Assembly: GCA_963969495.1 (NCBI GenBank)
Contig: OZ018321.1
Location: 109,760,333 to 109,824,332 of the forward strand
Reading direction: 5' to 3'
DNA: 64,000 nucleotides
From: Ceratothoa steindachneri
Taxonomy: Eukaryota; Arthropoda; Malacostraca; Isopoda; Cymothoidae
How positions within the stretch are numbered: position 1 is the stretch's first letter; the number at the start of each line of letters is the position of its first letter. The notes beneath the pieces were generated by a model. The model had not been told where the DNA came from and did no database searches. It saw only the letters and a list, made by a program, of their open reading frames with translations. Below are positions 34,711 through 46,544 of this stretch, in pieces. A program made the position numbers and the translations under genes.

Positions 34711-36080
34711 TCGCGGGCGACTCTATTTTCACTATGTCGGTCGATCGGTCCCCATCTAGCCTTTTTGTTTTGGTAATAACATTGCAACTATTCGGCCGAT
34801 TCTAACGAAATTTGAAAACCTAATGTTGTTTTACATTCTCTTTTGATTGACATAATTGCCAAGGTTCTACCAAGTTTAGCTCGGGAATTATTTTGTTTTG
34901 GCAATAACATCATAACTATTCGGCCGATTCTAACGAAATTTGAAACTTTTATGTTGTTTTAAATTCTCTTTCAGATGATGTAATTAACAAAGTCCTTCAA
35001 AGGTTACCTATGGAATTATTTTGTTTTGGCAATAACATCATAACTATCCGGCCGGTTCTAAAGAAATTTGAAACCCTTATGTTGTTTTACATTCTCTTTG
35101 GAATGATATAATGTCAAAGTCCTCCAAAGGTTAGCCCTGGAATTATTTTGTTTTGGCAATAACATCATAACTATTCGGACGATTCTAATAAAATTTGAAA
35201 CACTTATGTCGTTTTAGATTCTCTTTCAAATGATATAATTCCCAAGGTCCTTGCAAAGTTAGCTCAGGAATTATTTTGGTTTTGGCCTATTCTAACGAAA
35301 TTTGAAACACTTATGTAGTTTTACATTTTCTTTCGAATGATATAATTGGCAAGGTTTTCCCAATTTAGCCAGAGTATTATTTGGCAATAGCATCAGGACT
35401 ATGTGGCCGATTCTAATGAAATTTGAAACCCCGCTGTTGTTTTACATTTTCTTTCGAATGATATAATTGTCAAAGTCCTCCAAAGGTCAACCTGGGAATT
35501 ATTTTGTTTTGGCAATAACATCACAACTATTCGGCCGATTCTGACGAAATTTGAAGCCCTTCTGTTGTTTTATATTTTCTTTCGAGTGATATAATGTCAA
35601 AGTCCTCCAAAGGTTAGCCCTGGAATTATTTTGTTTTGGCAATAACATCATAAATATTTGGCCGATTTTAACGAGATTTGAAACACTTATGTTGTTTTAC
35701 ATTTTCTTTCGGATGATATAAGTACCAAGGTTTTCCAAAGATTGGCCTGGGTATTATTTGGCAATAACATCAGAACTATTAGGCCGATTCTAACAAAAGT
35801 TGAAATCCTTATGTTGTTTTACACTCTCTTTCGAATGATATAATTGCCAAAGTTCTCCCAAGGTTAGCCTGGTAATTATTTTCTTTTGGCAATAACATCA
35901 TAACTATTCGGTCGATTCTAACGAAATTTGAAACCCTTATGCTTTATATTCTCATTCGAATAGCATAATTGCCAAGGTCCTCCTAAGGTTAGCCCATGAA
36001 TTATTAAAAGTTTTGAAGTTCGTAGGGTCATAAATCAGAATAAGTGAAAGCACGCGACCTTTGGTCAGCAGACCTTGATT
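34711..36080 (+). mobile_element. Non-autonomous element with a 127-bp tandem-repeat core
   Basis: The head TCGCGGGCGACTCTATTTTC and ACTATGTCGGTC is followed by about ten tandem units, then a unique tail with AAAGTTTTGAAG, GGTCATAAATCAGAATAAG, GCACGCGA (the near-inverse of the head) and GACCTTG. The head recurs at 17,356 and the tail at 20,230-20,330, so head, core and tail form one dispersed family. There is no coding capacity. It resembles mollusc- and arthropod-type elements with a minisatellite core, such as Helentron-like DINE/HINE elements, but I cannot assign the class. Confidence 0.65.
34766..36010 (+). repeat. 127-bp tandem array, about 10 copies
   Basis: Each unit contains TTTTGGCAATAACATCATAA, then CTATTCGGCCGATTCTAACG, AAATTTGAAAC, a TTGTTTTACATTCTCTTTCG stretch, and ATTATTTTG. 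The GGCAATAACAT block recurs at about 34,900, 35,028, 35,156, 35,509, 35,638, 35,760 and 35,889, which gives a period of 126-129. One or two copies are partly deleted. Confidence 0.92.
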
Positions 36081-36084
36081 CTAG

Positions 36085-36577
36085 TCAGAATTTAAATAAG
36101 TTGAGATAGTATCTATGTACTTATCTTACACCTTTCTGTAAATCTAATGTGGGATCCGCAATTTTGGTATCTGTGTCCTATGATATTTATGTAGACCAGA
36201 TTTATACCTCTATTTCTCGAGGCTGTTATGGCCGATGGTGTTTCCATTAAATCAAATGCTTTCTGGTAGTTTACTCAAACCAAATATAGAGGCATATTGT
36301 ACTTTGAAGTTTTATGATTGAAAGTTATTGGAGAGAGGTTAGTTGTTTCATTGTCATCTAAATTATAGGCATATAGGACTGTTAAGCTTGGAGAAAAGTT
36401 TCTTTATGTATGACGACTTCAAAATAACTAAATTGTGACTGCTGAGACACGAATCGAAAACGGAGAACTCTCTGTCTGAAATGTTTGTTTTGCAAGAGAG
36501 AGCATGTTTTTTTATGTAAACTCTTGGTTTGTCAGAGGTCTATTGGCATAGGGAGAAAAACCATTGAAGTATAAACT

Positions 36578-36634
<57 letters not shown>

Positions 36635-37200
36635 TTATTATCTGTTTATTTACTTGAATTGTTTTAATTTTTTAATTTTCTATTTTCTCTCTTACTACTT
36701 GCCAACGTTCCTTGTTTGAATTTGACAAAGATTTTAAGGCCAAAATAGCCTCAACATACCGTTGCATTTTTTTAATTCTGCAATAATTCGCTTAAATTTG
36801 ACGGAGTTGCCGAAGTTCGGATCTGTACTTGAATCTCCCAACCATCTGTGAAGGGATCTTAGTGACAATTAATAACCATTTTTTATTACTGAAAAGTCGT
36901 TATGTTTGCTTAAAAAAAACTAACCTACATTTTTCTTTCAATTAAGTTTATTTGCGATATAATCTTATTTTCTAGTCACAAACACCCAATTTGTTATTTT
37001 CCATGCTTATCTCTTAATATGATGATGGATTGACTCCACTTAAGCGAACCTGTAGCCTCTTCCTGCAAGCTCACATTGATGGATCGAGTGAAGCTGCAGG
37101 GATGTGTAATGCGGCCGAAAGATATGGTATAGAAATACCTTGGGGGTTCCTAGCCTAGGGAGATACTGTGTTTGATAGAGTAACGCTTTGGGTGGATTTG
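36085..37200. other. No gene; (TA)n tract at 36,584-36,632
   Basis: AT-rich sequence with one TA microsatellite and no coding motif. Confidence 0.45.
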
Positions 37201-37208
37201 AGTCACTG

Positions 37209-37276
37209 TGCCTGGTATCTTAACGGTAGAGCATCTGACCGGCAATCAGCCTACCCGGTTCGAGTCTCAGCCAGCA
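37209..37276 (+). other. Degenerate tRNA-like sequence (pseudo-tRNA or SINE head)
   Basis: A box-like TATCTTAACGGTAGAGCA and a B-box GGTTCGAGTCTC are spaced as in a tRNA. The anticodon arm TCTGA-CCGGCAA-TCAGC would present GGC (Ala), but position 33 is C instead of T. The acceptor strands TGCCTGG and CCAGCA pair only with a bulge, and the T stem is poorly paired. It is followed by CAGACTTTTTT, a possible Pol III stop. This fits a tRNA-derived SINE or pseudogene better than a working tRNA. Confidence 0.5.
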
Positions 37277-37279
37277 TTA

Positions 37280-37860
37280 TTCAGACTTTTTTATCCTAGC
37301 GTTATTTTTGTCTTTTCAGTATAGATTGCCTTGATTCTGCAGTCCTTTGTTCTCTTTGATCCTTGTGTTCTTATAATGTCCATTTCTCTTGCCTTTAAAA
37401 ACTCCTGTTTCTTGTCTCATTGCTCATTTACATAAAATTTCTGTTTCTCTTGTACTGTAATGTTATATGGTCCACAATACAACATTTCTGCATCTTCCAT
37501 TCTGTCTTCAAAAGAGTTTCGAAAGGCATAAATTAATTATGGCGAAAGCCCTGTAATGGTTGTTACCACCCAAAGAACTTGTATTTGATCTTTCTTTAGT
37601 TAGTAGTTTAAAGTCATTATTCCACTGTACTTTCTGCACAACTTCTTGAGTTATAAATAATGGCATTAGAGCTCCTTGCATCTGTTTTGCATTTTACTGC
37701 TAATGTTGGATTCCTATCAACAGATACCAGGTCTTTTATAACTTTGGCAACGAAGGATATGACAATTTTCAGAAAGCGAACAATCTCTGTATCATTATAC
37801 TGAGCTTTTATGGCAACGATTACAGCGTGCTTTTTCATTTGCTTCGCAACTTTAATGCCA
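37280..37860. other. No gene recognised
   Basis: AT-rich sequence between the tRNA-like sequence and a long TA tract. I see no coding motif. Confidence 0.4.
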
Positions 37861-37863
37861 TTC

Positions 37864-38030
<167 letters not shown>

Positions 38031-38129
38031 CACGCGAAAGGTTTTAGGTGTTTTAATCTTGATTGATCTAACACTTCTCAAAAGTGGACTATACAGTTAA
38101 ACATTTTGCTTTTATCGAAGTATATTATT

Positions 38130-38350
38130 CTTGCAATTTAAATAGCACTTCTAAGACCTCATAGGGAGTATTGCAGTGCAATTATAATCTCTATATTTAA
38201 GAAAGTAGGTTGTTTTATTGGAACGTATCCAACGTCGAGCGTTGAAATTTATTCTTGAAGTTAGAAAAAGATCGTACAAAGATAAAGGAATCATAATTTA
38301 CTTTGATTGGAAGATCGATAATATAAATTATGACTCAACATTTGAGCTCT
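38130..38350 (+). pseudogene. LINE C-terminal scrap (CR1-like)
   Basis: The plus strand reads LRPHREYCSAI near 38,155 and then, in a shifted frame, LERIQRRALKFILEVRKRSY (38,217-38,276). Together these are the post-RT landmark of CR1-like ORF2 proteins. Only this block survives. Confidence 0.6.
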
Positions 38351-38354
38351 ATAA

Positions 38355-38735
38355 GAGAGAGTCCACTGGGAATAAAGGTTTTAAGCTGTAAAAAAAAACA
38401 GCACAAAATTTCTCTTCTTAAAAATAACACAAACTTAGAATAACTTGCGTAAGAAAGTCGTTCAAAGCATTACTCTAAATATTTTCAACAACACAATAGG
38501 TAACTTACTTTAAAATATAACTTTACAGAAATAAGAGTCATGGAATTAATTTTTTATTCATATTTGTCTCTTTCTTTACCTCTCCTTCACCACTGACTTC
38601 CAACATTTTCCGTCTTTCTTGACTTAGCCTCGACTGGAACTTAGGAACTTTGATAATTCTTAGTACTTATAATCATTGTTCACACCTGTTAATTAATTAA
38701 AAATATCACATAAAACAAATAGGTATTTCTAATTT
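38355..38735. other. No gene recognised
   Basis: AT-rich sequence between a LINE scrap and the MITE. No ORF or repeat stands out. Confidence 0.4.
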
Positions 38736-38739
38736 AATA

Positions 38740-38848
38740 CAGGGTGACTGAAAAAATGGTTCCCAACTTTAGATAGGCCTCATTTCTTAATGTTTTGTCA
38801 AATTAAGAAATGAAGCCAATCGAAAGTCTGTTTTTTGGTGTCACCCTG
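38740..38848 (+). mobile_element. Foldback MITE of mariner type, 109 bp
   Basis: It begins CAGGGTGACTGAAAAAA and ends TTTTTTGGTGTCACCCTG, flanked by TA on both sides (38,738-38,739 and 38,849-38,850). The interior is also self-complementary (CATTTCTTAAT against ATTAAGAAATG), so the whole unit can fold into one hairpin. The tip CAGGGTG is shared with the transposon tip at 27,852, which hints at which transposase mobilised it. Confidence 0.85.
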
Positions 38849-38859
38849 TATTTTAAACT

Positions 38860-39270
38860 AATTTAACATTTTTTAATTAATTTTATTTTAGCCTCTCATT
38901 TAATTGAACTTTTCTGTTATTTTTAATGCAATAAGAAGTTGAGTATCCTTGTGTAATGACGTGATCTATGGGTACGGTTGACTATTGTCTTGTTGTCGAT
39001 ACTTCGATACTTGGTGACCTCTCAAGGGCCACTAGAAATACCCAGCCAGTCTACGCCCGTCATCCAGTCTAGGAAGATAAACAGTGATCTACTAAGACAA
39101 AAATATTAGCACAACAGCTCTACCATACCTGTTCCTATTACAACCTAAGTGCTAACCCCATCTAACTCCTACTAACACTTATATAGTGACACTTATTACC
39201 ACATCTGATACGTCGCATCATTTATGGTGTGTTGTTAATCTTTGTTCACGCTAAAACTATAATTGATAAT
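38860..39270. other. No gene recognised
   Basis: AT-rich to balanced sequence before a (TA)n tract. No motif was recognised. Confidence 0.4.
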
Positions 39271-39271
39271 A

Positions 39272-39273
<2 letters not shown>

Positions 39274-39315
<42 letters not shown>
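39274..39315 (+). repeat. (TA)n microsatellite
   Basis: An uninterrupted TA tract about 100 bp upstream of the first recognisable codons of the next LINE. Confidence 0.95.
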
Positions 39316-39316
<1 letters not shown>

Positions 39317-39319
39317 CAC

Positions 39320-41838
39320 CTAGTATATCTTTTGTATTTTTTACCCAATAATAAACCAACAATCTTCCGCAGACATACGGGAAAATATATGAGCAAAAAA
39401 TATCTCTTACACATGTGTCATCTCTCTCCAATACACATACATGCTAATACCCTAGACTTAGTCATCTCGAACCTCTATATCTCTAATCTAACAGTAACTG
39501 ACCTTTCTAATACCATTTTCGACCACTTCTTGGTCAATTTTAAATTCTATATTCCCTACCATCTACCTCCTAGCTCGTCCCGAGATCCTACTCCTTTACG
39601 AAGACTATCGTCAATTGATACTACTTCTCTCTTTAACAACGTTGTTTCTGCCCTACCTCCTATTCATACTACTGCTTCACCTGGCCAAACCTTAAAATAT
39701 CTGCACCAATTATTACTCGCCTGCCTTGACGTGCACGCCCCCTTTATCAATCCTTCTTCAAACCGCCATCACCGCGCCCCTTGGTTCACCATGGAATTCC
39801 TAGGTTCAAGGAGGTCCTTACGTGCTCATGAACGAGCCCTCCGTAAAGCACGCTCCAGTGGGCAGGACACAACCTTCCTCTCACTTGCCTATCGCCTTGC
39901 TACTTCAACTTATTCTTCCAAATTAAAATCAGCGCGTGAGGCTCATTCACGCAAACTTTTGTCTGAGAGCAAGAATGACCCCTGGACTATCTTTCGTCTC
40001 CTCTGTCGTCTTTCCTCGCCTAGCCCCATTTCCCCCACCTCTCCTCCCATCAACCCCTCTACTCTTTCTAAATCTTTCTCTGATAAAGTTATTAACCTTC
40101 GCGCCGTTCTACCCCAGTCGTCTGATTAAGCCCATGCTGTTCTCCCCCACCATACTCCATTGCCGCTTAACGTCCTCACTCGGGCGTCCTCTGAGGAAGA
40201 ACTGCCATGATCTCACGCTCTAACAAATCTGGATCCCCTAAGGACGCCTTTCCACCCAAACTCCTCCAACAAATTCTCCTTGCTGTCCTTCCACTGATTC
40301 TTCATCTCTTCAACACTTATATTACCACAGGGGTGGTTCTCTCTTTCTTCGAACATACCTCAATTCGTCCTATCCTTAAAAACCACACCTTAATCCCTCT
40401 GAACCATCTAGCTTTTGCCCTATCTCACAGCTTCAATTCCTCTCTAAGATCCTCCAGAGAGTGGTTTTCTCTCGCCTTAATGACCATATGTCTTAGTGCA
40501 ATATTGATGAAATGTACCAACCGGGGTTCAAAGCGAAGCACTCTGCTGAAACCGCTCTTCTTAATGTTTCAGACAGTTTACGTAGAGCAGCCCATGGGGG
40601 TTGTACGTCCATTCTAGTCCTCCTAGACCTCTTCACTGCTTTTAACACCATCGACCACACTGTCCTCTTAGATCATCTTCACACTTTCCTTCGTCTCTCG
40701 GGCACTGCACTTGATTGATTTCACTCATACCTCTCCTCCCGCACTCAGTAGGTCGCGCTCGATAACCTATCCTCCGAGCCCGTGCCCATTCATTTTGGGG
40801 TGCCTCAGGGCTCAGTCCTTGGTCGCCTCATCTTTCGCATCTACTTACTTCCTCTTGGCTCCCTTCTTCGCGATTTGGGCCTGTCCTTCCACCTCTATGC
40901 TGATGACACTCAGATATACCTTTCCTCATCCCTTGTGTCCTTCTCTCAATCAATTACAAAGCTCCTTTCAGCCTTCACCTCCATAAACGAATGGCTGTCT
41001 GCCAACTTTCTCAAACTTAACCACAATAAAACTGAAGTTCGCTTTGTTGGTACCGCTTCGATGGTGGAGAAATCTAAAGCTCTCTTCTACTTGGGAAAAC
41101 CAATGTCGCCTTCTCTGTTACTGTCAGTAATCTTGCTGTTATTTTCGACGAGCAGCTCTTGTTTAAACCGCACATCCATCGTATCTGTAAGTCTTCCCTC
41201 GGTTTCCTCCGAAACTTTTCACGTGTTCGATCCCATTTTTATCGACGAAGCCTTGAGACTGCTATTCATTCCTTCGTCACATCACGCTTAGACTACTGCA
41301 ATTCTCTTCTAGTGAATCTCCTTCTTCGTCTCTTCGCCCTCTACAACTAGTTCAAAACTGTGCTACCCAGCTCCTCCTTCACCGCCTCCGGTTCTTTCTT
41401 CCGATGCCTCTGTTACAGCACCTACACTGGTTACCTATTCGCTTCCGTACCCACTATAAAATTCTGCTCATTACTTACAAGGCCTTAAACATCGAGGCTC
41501 CACCTTATCTCTCGTCTGCCCTCCCCCGTTGTCAAACTTCTCGGACACTCCGGTCTAACGTCGCTCCCTCCCTACACTCTTCGTTCTGTCTTCTGCTCGA
41601 TGGGTGACCGTTCCTTCTCAGTTTGTGCTCTTAGACTCTGGAATGCTCTTCCTGCCAACGTCCGATCCTCTCCCTTCCTTTCTACTTTTAAACGTCTCCT
41701 GAAGACTCATCTCTTCAGAATTGCCTTCTCTCCTCTGTAAACTTTCTCTACACTCACTACACAACCTGGGCTCTGGGAGGGCTAACAGTCCTGAAGGGCG
41801 CATTATAAATAACTATTATTCTTATTATTATTATCTAG
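39320..41838 (+). mobile_element. 5'-truncated L2-like LINE with (ATT)n tail
   Basis: It contains the end of an endonuclease domain, an RT domain, an L2-type C-terminal region (LQHLHWLPIRFRTHYKILL) and a 3' tail CCTGAAGGGCGC, ATTATAAAT, (ATT)n. Coding sequence is C-rich and T-rich on the plus strand and clearly less AT-rich than its surroundings. The 5' end is truncated. The same 3' tail occurs at 25.3 kb, and a related one at 63.1 kb. Confidence 0.8.
39415..41720 (+). pseudogene. L2-like LINE ORF2 (partial endonuclease and RT), broken
   Basis: Reading begins in the endonuclease tail (HANTLDLVIS, then DHFLVNF), with a linker open to 40,129. After a stop, the RT is spread over several frames: SGSPKDAFPPKLL (40,207 on), QPGFKAKHSAETALL, LLDLFTAFNTIDHTVLLDHL (40,615-40,680, with Asn at the second Asp-like position), FGVPQGSVLGRLIF, and the catalytic YADDTQIYL near 40,900. 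The C-terminal region ends with LWNALPAN-type residues near 41,650. At least five frameshifts or stops are present, so it is not functional, though the YADD box is intact. Confidence 0.82.
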
Positions 41839-41839
41839 C

Positions 41840-44055
41840 TCTTAGCATGTCTGGAGTGACAGACTATGTTTTTATGTGCAAATAGGCGTATCTATATCAG
41901 TCTATTCTCTTTTTAAGCATCGAATGTACTTACATAAGGAATTGGGTTTAGTCTTGATGATGGTGACAGTAAACTAAAACCTATATTATAAAAAGCGAAA
42001 TCTTTGCTCTGAATTTTGTGAGTTATGTTCATTTGTCCCTATCTCGCTGTTTATATGTCAGGAGCAACAAACACCAGAGATATTTCCATTTATGGTTGTC
42101 ATTTTACTTATAATTTCCACATTGCTACAAAAGCTAAATGAAAATCTGCTGGATGTGTTCAAGGAGATTTACGTACGCGTACAAATATTCTGCAACGACA
42201 GCGATTGTTTTTTATTAATTATACATATACATGTACGCAGAAAGGGAAAAGTGAGAGTAGGGCATCGGATAGAAAAAAAACCCAATCTCGTGGACCTAAT
42301 ATGGAATTCAGAGCTTTCGTGACAGAAAGACAACGCGAAATTTTATTACTTCATCGTTTGAAGTCTTGATTTATTTCATTCGTTGGGTTTAGGCAGAGTA
42401 ATTTGAGCAAAAACTCCACTTAAAAGACTCGTGACCCGATTCTTAAACAAGGAGAGAGTAATAACGTTAACTCTTGACTCTATGACGTACGGAGTTATAA
42501 AGTAAATTGATAACTATATACAGATATGAAAGAAAAATTCGCCAAGCCCTTTGTTTTTAATCATCGTACACTCTTCAGAACAATATGCAAGTTTAATTAA
42601 ACTTAGCCATCTCAAAGCCAAGGATAAAATGATAAAAAGCAATTTTGAATGGTGATTTGGAACAAGACTAGTATTAAATGTTTTATGAATTTGACTTTAA
42701 TTGAATTAGTCCAAGCCTTTTATCGTCTTCCAATTACAAATGGGTCAAAATAATAAGGTTCATATCTGAGTCATATTAATGTTAATCAAACTAACTACCA
42801 ATTTAATTAATCCCATTCACACAAAGCATTCGAAACAAACAGAAGGGAAGGCGAATAAACAGTGGAAAAAGAAAACGTGAAAAAGATGAAAGATGATTTG
42901 TTTTGCATTTATAAACCTCTTCACTGTTAATTGCTGGGAGTGTGTGTGTGTGAGCAAACAAAATTTGGCAGAGCAATTTTATTAAAGCAATTAATTGATA
43001 ACTAGAAATTGAGTCGGTTCATTTATACACTGCAGCTGAAATTACTGGCTTATATAGGAAGATGCCAGTAAGAAAATTCTCTCGTTGAAGAGCGAAATAA
43101 GCGTCAGCAGTGAAAACAAGCATCAATGAAGAATAAAAATCGTTATGTCTGAAGCGGTTGGTTATAGAAACACACTCCAATTATGTAATATTTTATTTAC
43201 AATGCCAGGTATAAATTCTTCTTAATTGCTTAAGTCAAGAGTTTGCAGCTCGCGTGAATGGAGAGCACGAAGGTTGACTGCATGATTCTGATACTTGTCG
43301 TGAAACGAGCGAGTGAATTAAGCCAATGGCGAGGTTATAAAAAACATTATGATTCACATTTCTTCTTAGTGCCACTAAATAGGCTTGACTGGCATGAAGT
43401 TGACAAGTGTCGCCATCATTTAGGTTGCCAGCAACCGCTGGCCGCGTCACGTCTTTGCCAATAAAGTAAGAAGGATCAATCATTCTGTTCGAGTACAAAG
43501 ATGAGATTTTCAATACTGTAAGTACTTGCATAACAATGTTAAGATTTGTAATCTATGGCTCTTTGTCAAGGGTACCCCCACTAAATTAGAATTTTTTGAT
43601 CCCTTTCGATTACTTTAGAAAGTTTGAATATGATTTTTTGCGTTTCCAAGTCGTTTTTTGAAAACCATTTAAAAAGCTTCCTAAAATGGACGTCAAAGTC
43701 CAACTGTTTAGGGTTGGTTAAAAAATAATTGTGAAAACTGCATTTATCTGCCCTATATACTGCGAAAATTAGAACAACGGAAAGACCATTAAGGGGTAAT
43801 CGCGACTTCCCACTATGGACCCTTATCGCGACCCAAGGCAATTAAGGAAATTTGTTGGCGATGAATCTCTCTCTCTGTCTAGATAATTTCGGAGTATATA
43901 TTCGATACTTCAGAGTTCACAGGCAGATTGTTTCTGAAGGCGGCGTCCAGTACGTTAGCCGTTAAAGGCTTCGTTAGTCGAGAGGAAATCGACTACATTC
44001 TCTTCCAGAGAAGAATTGAGTGATTTTCGGAGAGCCAAGGAAGAGCTAGTCGTAA
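41840..44055. other. No gene recognised
   Basis: Largely AT-rich with scattered short ORFs. I see no domains, TIRs or arrays. A short (TG)n lies near 42,942. Confidence 0.4.
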
Positions 44056-44063
44056 CTCAATGT

Positions 44064-44623
44064 TGTTCGTGGAGATATTTTTAAGCGCACTTCAACCCTT
44101 CTCACTACGTCTTCAGATTTTAAGGTCGGAAAAGCCTTCCCCGAAGCATCCTCCGTTTTAGATTGAGCATCTCGTAAGACCTCCACAAGTTCAAGGTCGA
44201 ACTTCTCTCCCTGGTCCTACTCGCCGCACATCAACATAAAAGGGATTTAACCCCCACTTCGTCACGCTCCTCTCACCTTTACCGCGTCGAACTTCAAGGA
44301 TCCCCTTTGCTCTAGAACTGGCATAATTGTAAGATCATTTCTTAATTAATTATCCTTCAGTTCAAACTTAATTGATAGTGTCAATCGTCTTAGCCGTGAA
44401 CCGTCAATATTTAATTGCATTGCCATTTAACTTGCCCTATATGTGTATGTAATCTTTAGTCCTATTAAAGTCTATTTTTGTAGCCGTGTTTGAATATTCC
44501 TTTGCCTAGCAACTGTGTATTTAAAGCACTCTTAAAGCCATTCCCAGGTGGAGCCTTAATTTTGGTCTGCCAGTAGGCCAGTGTGTGTAACACAGCGTGC
44601 ACCTGGTCATACCACGACAATAA
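44064..44623. other. Possible solo LTR, weakly supported
   Basis: The block is less AT-rich than its surroundings. It starts TGTTCGTGG and ends CCACGACA, a short imperfect inverted pair of TG...CA type. It contains an ATAAAAG-like box near 44,238 and an ATTAAAG signal near 44,465 followed by T-rich sequence, the order expected of an LTR. I find no matching 5-bp target duplication and no second copy in the window, so this is only a suggestion. Confidence 0.25.
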
Positions 44624-44759
44624 TTAATGAGGCTGAACTCGAGTGGACCCACTTGTCCATGTTGTCCCTAATTTCCTATAATTCCGTATTGAACAAATTC
44701 GACTGCAGAATGGATATTGCGACCAAATACCCCATCTGACTGCCCGTTCCACCTATGCG

Positions 44760-45700
44760 CACGCAAACGAACTCATCCTCATACGGAAAGCTAAAAGCAA
44801 TAACAAAATAGAACTAGCGGCCGCATCAAAGCGAGAAACTAAGTGATTTTCTAGAAAGGCTAATGGTCGTAAACCGATCAGGAATTGCATCAGCCCCGGA
44901 AGAATCCGAAGGGGTACTAAGTGATGAACCTCTCAATGTAATGAAAGCATCCCAGGAACTTTTTGTAATCCTCTTTACTGTCAGACATCAAAAAGTTACC
45001 TACAATCTCAGACGTAATTAACTTTGATGGGGAGAATATTCCTTCGAATATTCTTATAACAGAAAGCGAAGTGACTTAATATAAAGAAACTGAAAATAAC
45101 CAAAACACCAGATCCAGGTAAAGTCTATCCAATTCACCTTGAAGAATTGGAAAGCGAACTAACAAAATATTTATGCAATTAATTAATTAATGAAGAAATC
45201 GTTCAAAGAGAGTCTAAAGAGGTAAATGTCAGTCAGATTTTCAAAAAGTGTATCAAAACTAACGCCCTGAATTTTAAGTAAATTTCCTTAAGTTGGGGTG
45301 TTGGAAAGCTGTCAGAATCTATTATTTGAGACCCAATTGTGGAATATTTGGAGTCTCAAAAATTAATTAATTATACCTATTAGTATTTTCGACATCAACT
45401 CTCGTGATTGAGCAACTTTTTAGCTGTTTGTATAGTTTACCTCGATTTTCAGAAGGGTGTTGATACTTTTCCTCATACTCGTAAGAATCTTATAATAAAG
45501 TTAAAAGTGTATGATATAAGGGAAGATGTATAGAAATAGCTAGAAAATTGGTTCACACACCACCATAGATGGAGATCGTAGTAGATCGGATTAACTCAAA
45601 GTGGGAATCGGTGACTAGCGGTGTCCCTCAAGGATCAGTTCTTGGTCCATTGTTGATCATCTAAAGTATGAATTGTTATCTGAGTTTACTAACCTAGCGG
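44760..45700 (+). pseudogene. Heavily decayed CR1-like LINE (linker and RT)
   Basis: The plus strand shows a basic linker (LIRKAKSNNK, then KRETK), KLKITKTPDPGKVYPIHLEEL near 45,090 (fingers), VYLDFQKGVDTFPHTR near 45,435 (motif A region), LENWF, and VTSGVPQGSVLGPLL in a shifted frame near 45,610-45,655. The catalytic double-Asp block is not recognisable. Many stops and frameshifts mark it as old. It lies about 550 bp outside the Polinton's left end. Confidence 0.7.
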
Positions 45701-45704
45701 CCAT

Positions 45705-46248
45705 TTAAAATGACGGTTTGAAGCTGATTAAAAAAGATTTAATACTGAGATAACAGTAAACTTTTTATCTTATAAAATTACTCAGATATGGAATACTTTA
45801 CTCTTGCAATTCGTTGAAAGCATTTCGGTCAAGAGAGTTAATAATAAGATTTGCAAACATCACTTAAGCATATAAAATTACTATAAAGAGTAACTGATGT
45901 ATAATTTATATCCGTTTTTCCTCCATCTGATTTTTGCTTCTCTATTATTTCCTTTCTTGGACTGGCCTAAAATGGGTCTTAGGCTCCTTACCTGTATGTA
46001 AATCTTCAATACCCCGAATGAGGGCGAACTCCAGATGTGAACAATCCACCTATGTTCGTTTCCCTAATTATTTTTAATAGAATTTTGGCTTTTTTTTTAG
46101 CCTTAAACCGCCTAGATGGTTTACCAATACTTTGTGTATAACTGCCCATTTTTTAAAAAGGAATTGATAGGTTATTCCTCCACAAAAAATTGCCAAAAGA
46201 ATTCTAAAAAATTGGCTAACAATGAGCAAATGTTCTATCAAACATAGC
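45705..46248. other. No gene; left flank of the Polinton
   Basis: AT-rich sequence without recognisable genes. It ends at the AATGTC target copy. Confidence 0.5.
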
Positions 46249-46254
46249 AATGTC
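46249..46254. repeat. Target site duplication (left copy), AATGTC
   Basis: The identical hexamer lies directly outside the other end of the element (62,581-62,586). Six-base duplications are the signature of Polinton/Maverick integration. Confidence 0.92.
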
Positions 46255-46435
46255 AGTAGTATTGTAGGTGAAGGGTCGAGTGCACACAAACTCGGACTCC
46301 TATGTGCGTATCCAGATAACGCACACACGCACATGGACTCGCACTTAAGTCTCCTCTCCCCCCTCCCCAGCATTGGTAACTACCAGCCTTGGTGACATGC
46401 AGGTGCCCCTCCCTCCCCCTTCCCCCAATACTTTG
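46255..46435 (+). repeat. Polinton left TIR, about 181 bp
   Basis: It is the inverse of 62,409-62,580, with long shared blocks (AGTATTGTAGGTGAAGGGTC, TGTGCACACAAACTCGG-type, TACCAGCCTTGGTGACATGC). The outermost triplet AGT occurs twice here and three times at the right tip. Small indels lie in the G-rich inner part. TIRs are where the terminal protein primes replication and the integrase acts. Confidence 0.95.
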
Positions 46436-46464
46436 GTCAGTGACCTTTTCGAAGGATTCAGAGT

Positions 46465-46465
<1 letters not shown>

Positions 46466-46507
<42 letters not shown>

Positions 46508-46532
46508 TATATATATATATATATACACACAC
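46466..46532 (+). repeat. (CA)n-(TA)n-(CA)n microsatellite in the Polinton left arm
   Basis: A CA run passes into a TA run and back to CA just inside the left TIR. The apparent Thr/His ORFs over it are by-products. Confidence 0.95.
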
Positions 46533-46544
46533 TTGAAAGCGTTT

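Noticed and set aside
34766..36010. CRISPR-like or centromeric satellite reading of the 127-bp array
   Set aside because: No spacers, and only about ten units bounded by element-specific head and tail that recur elsewhere, so it is an element core rather than a long satellite block.
37209..37276. Functional tRNA-Ala(GGC)
   Set aside because: Position 33 is not T, and the acceptor and T stems do not pair properly.
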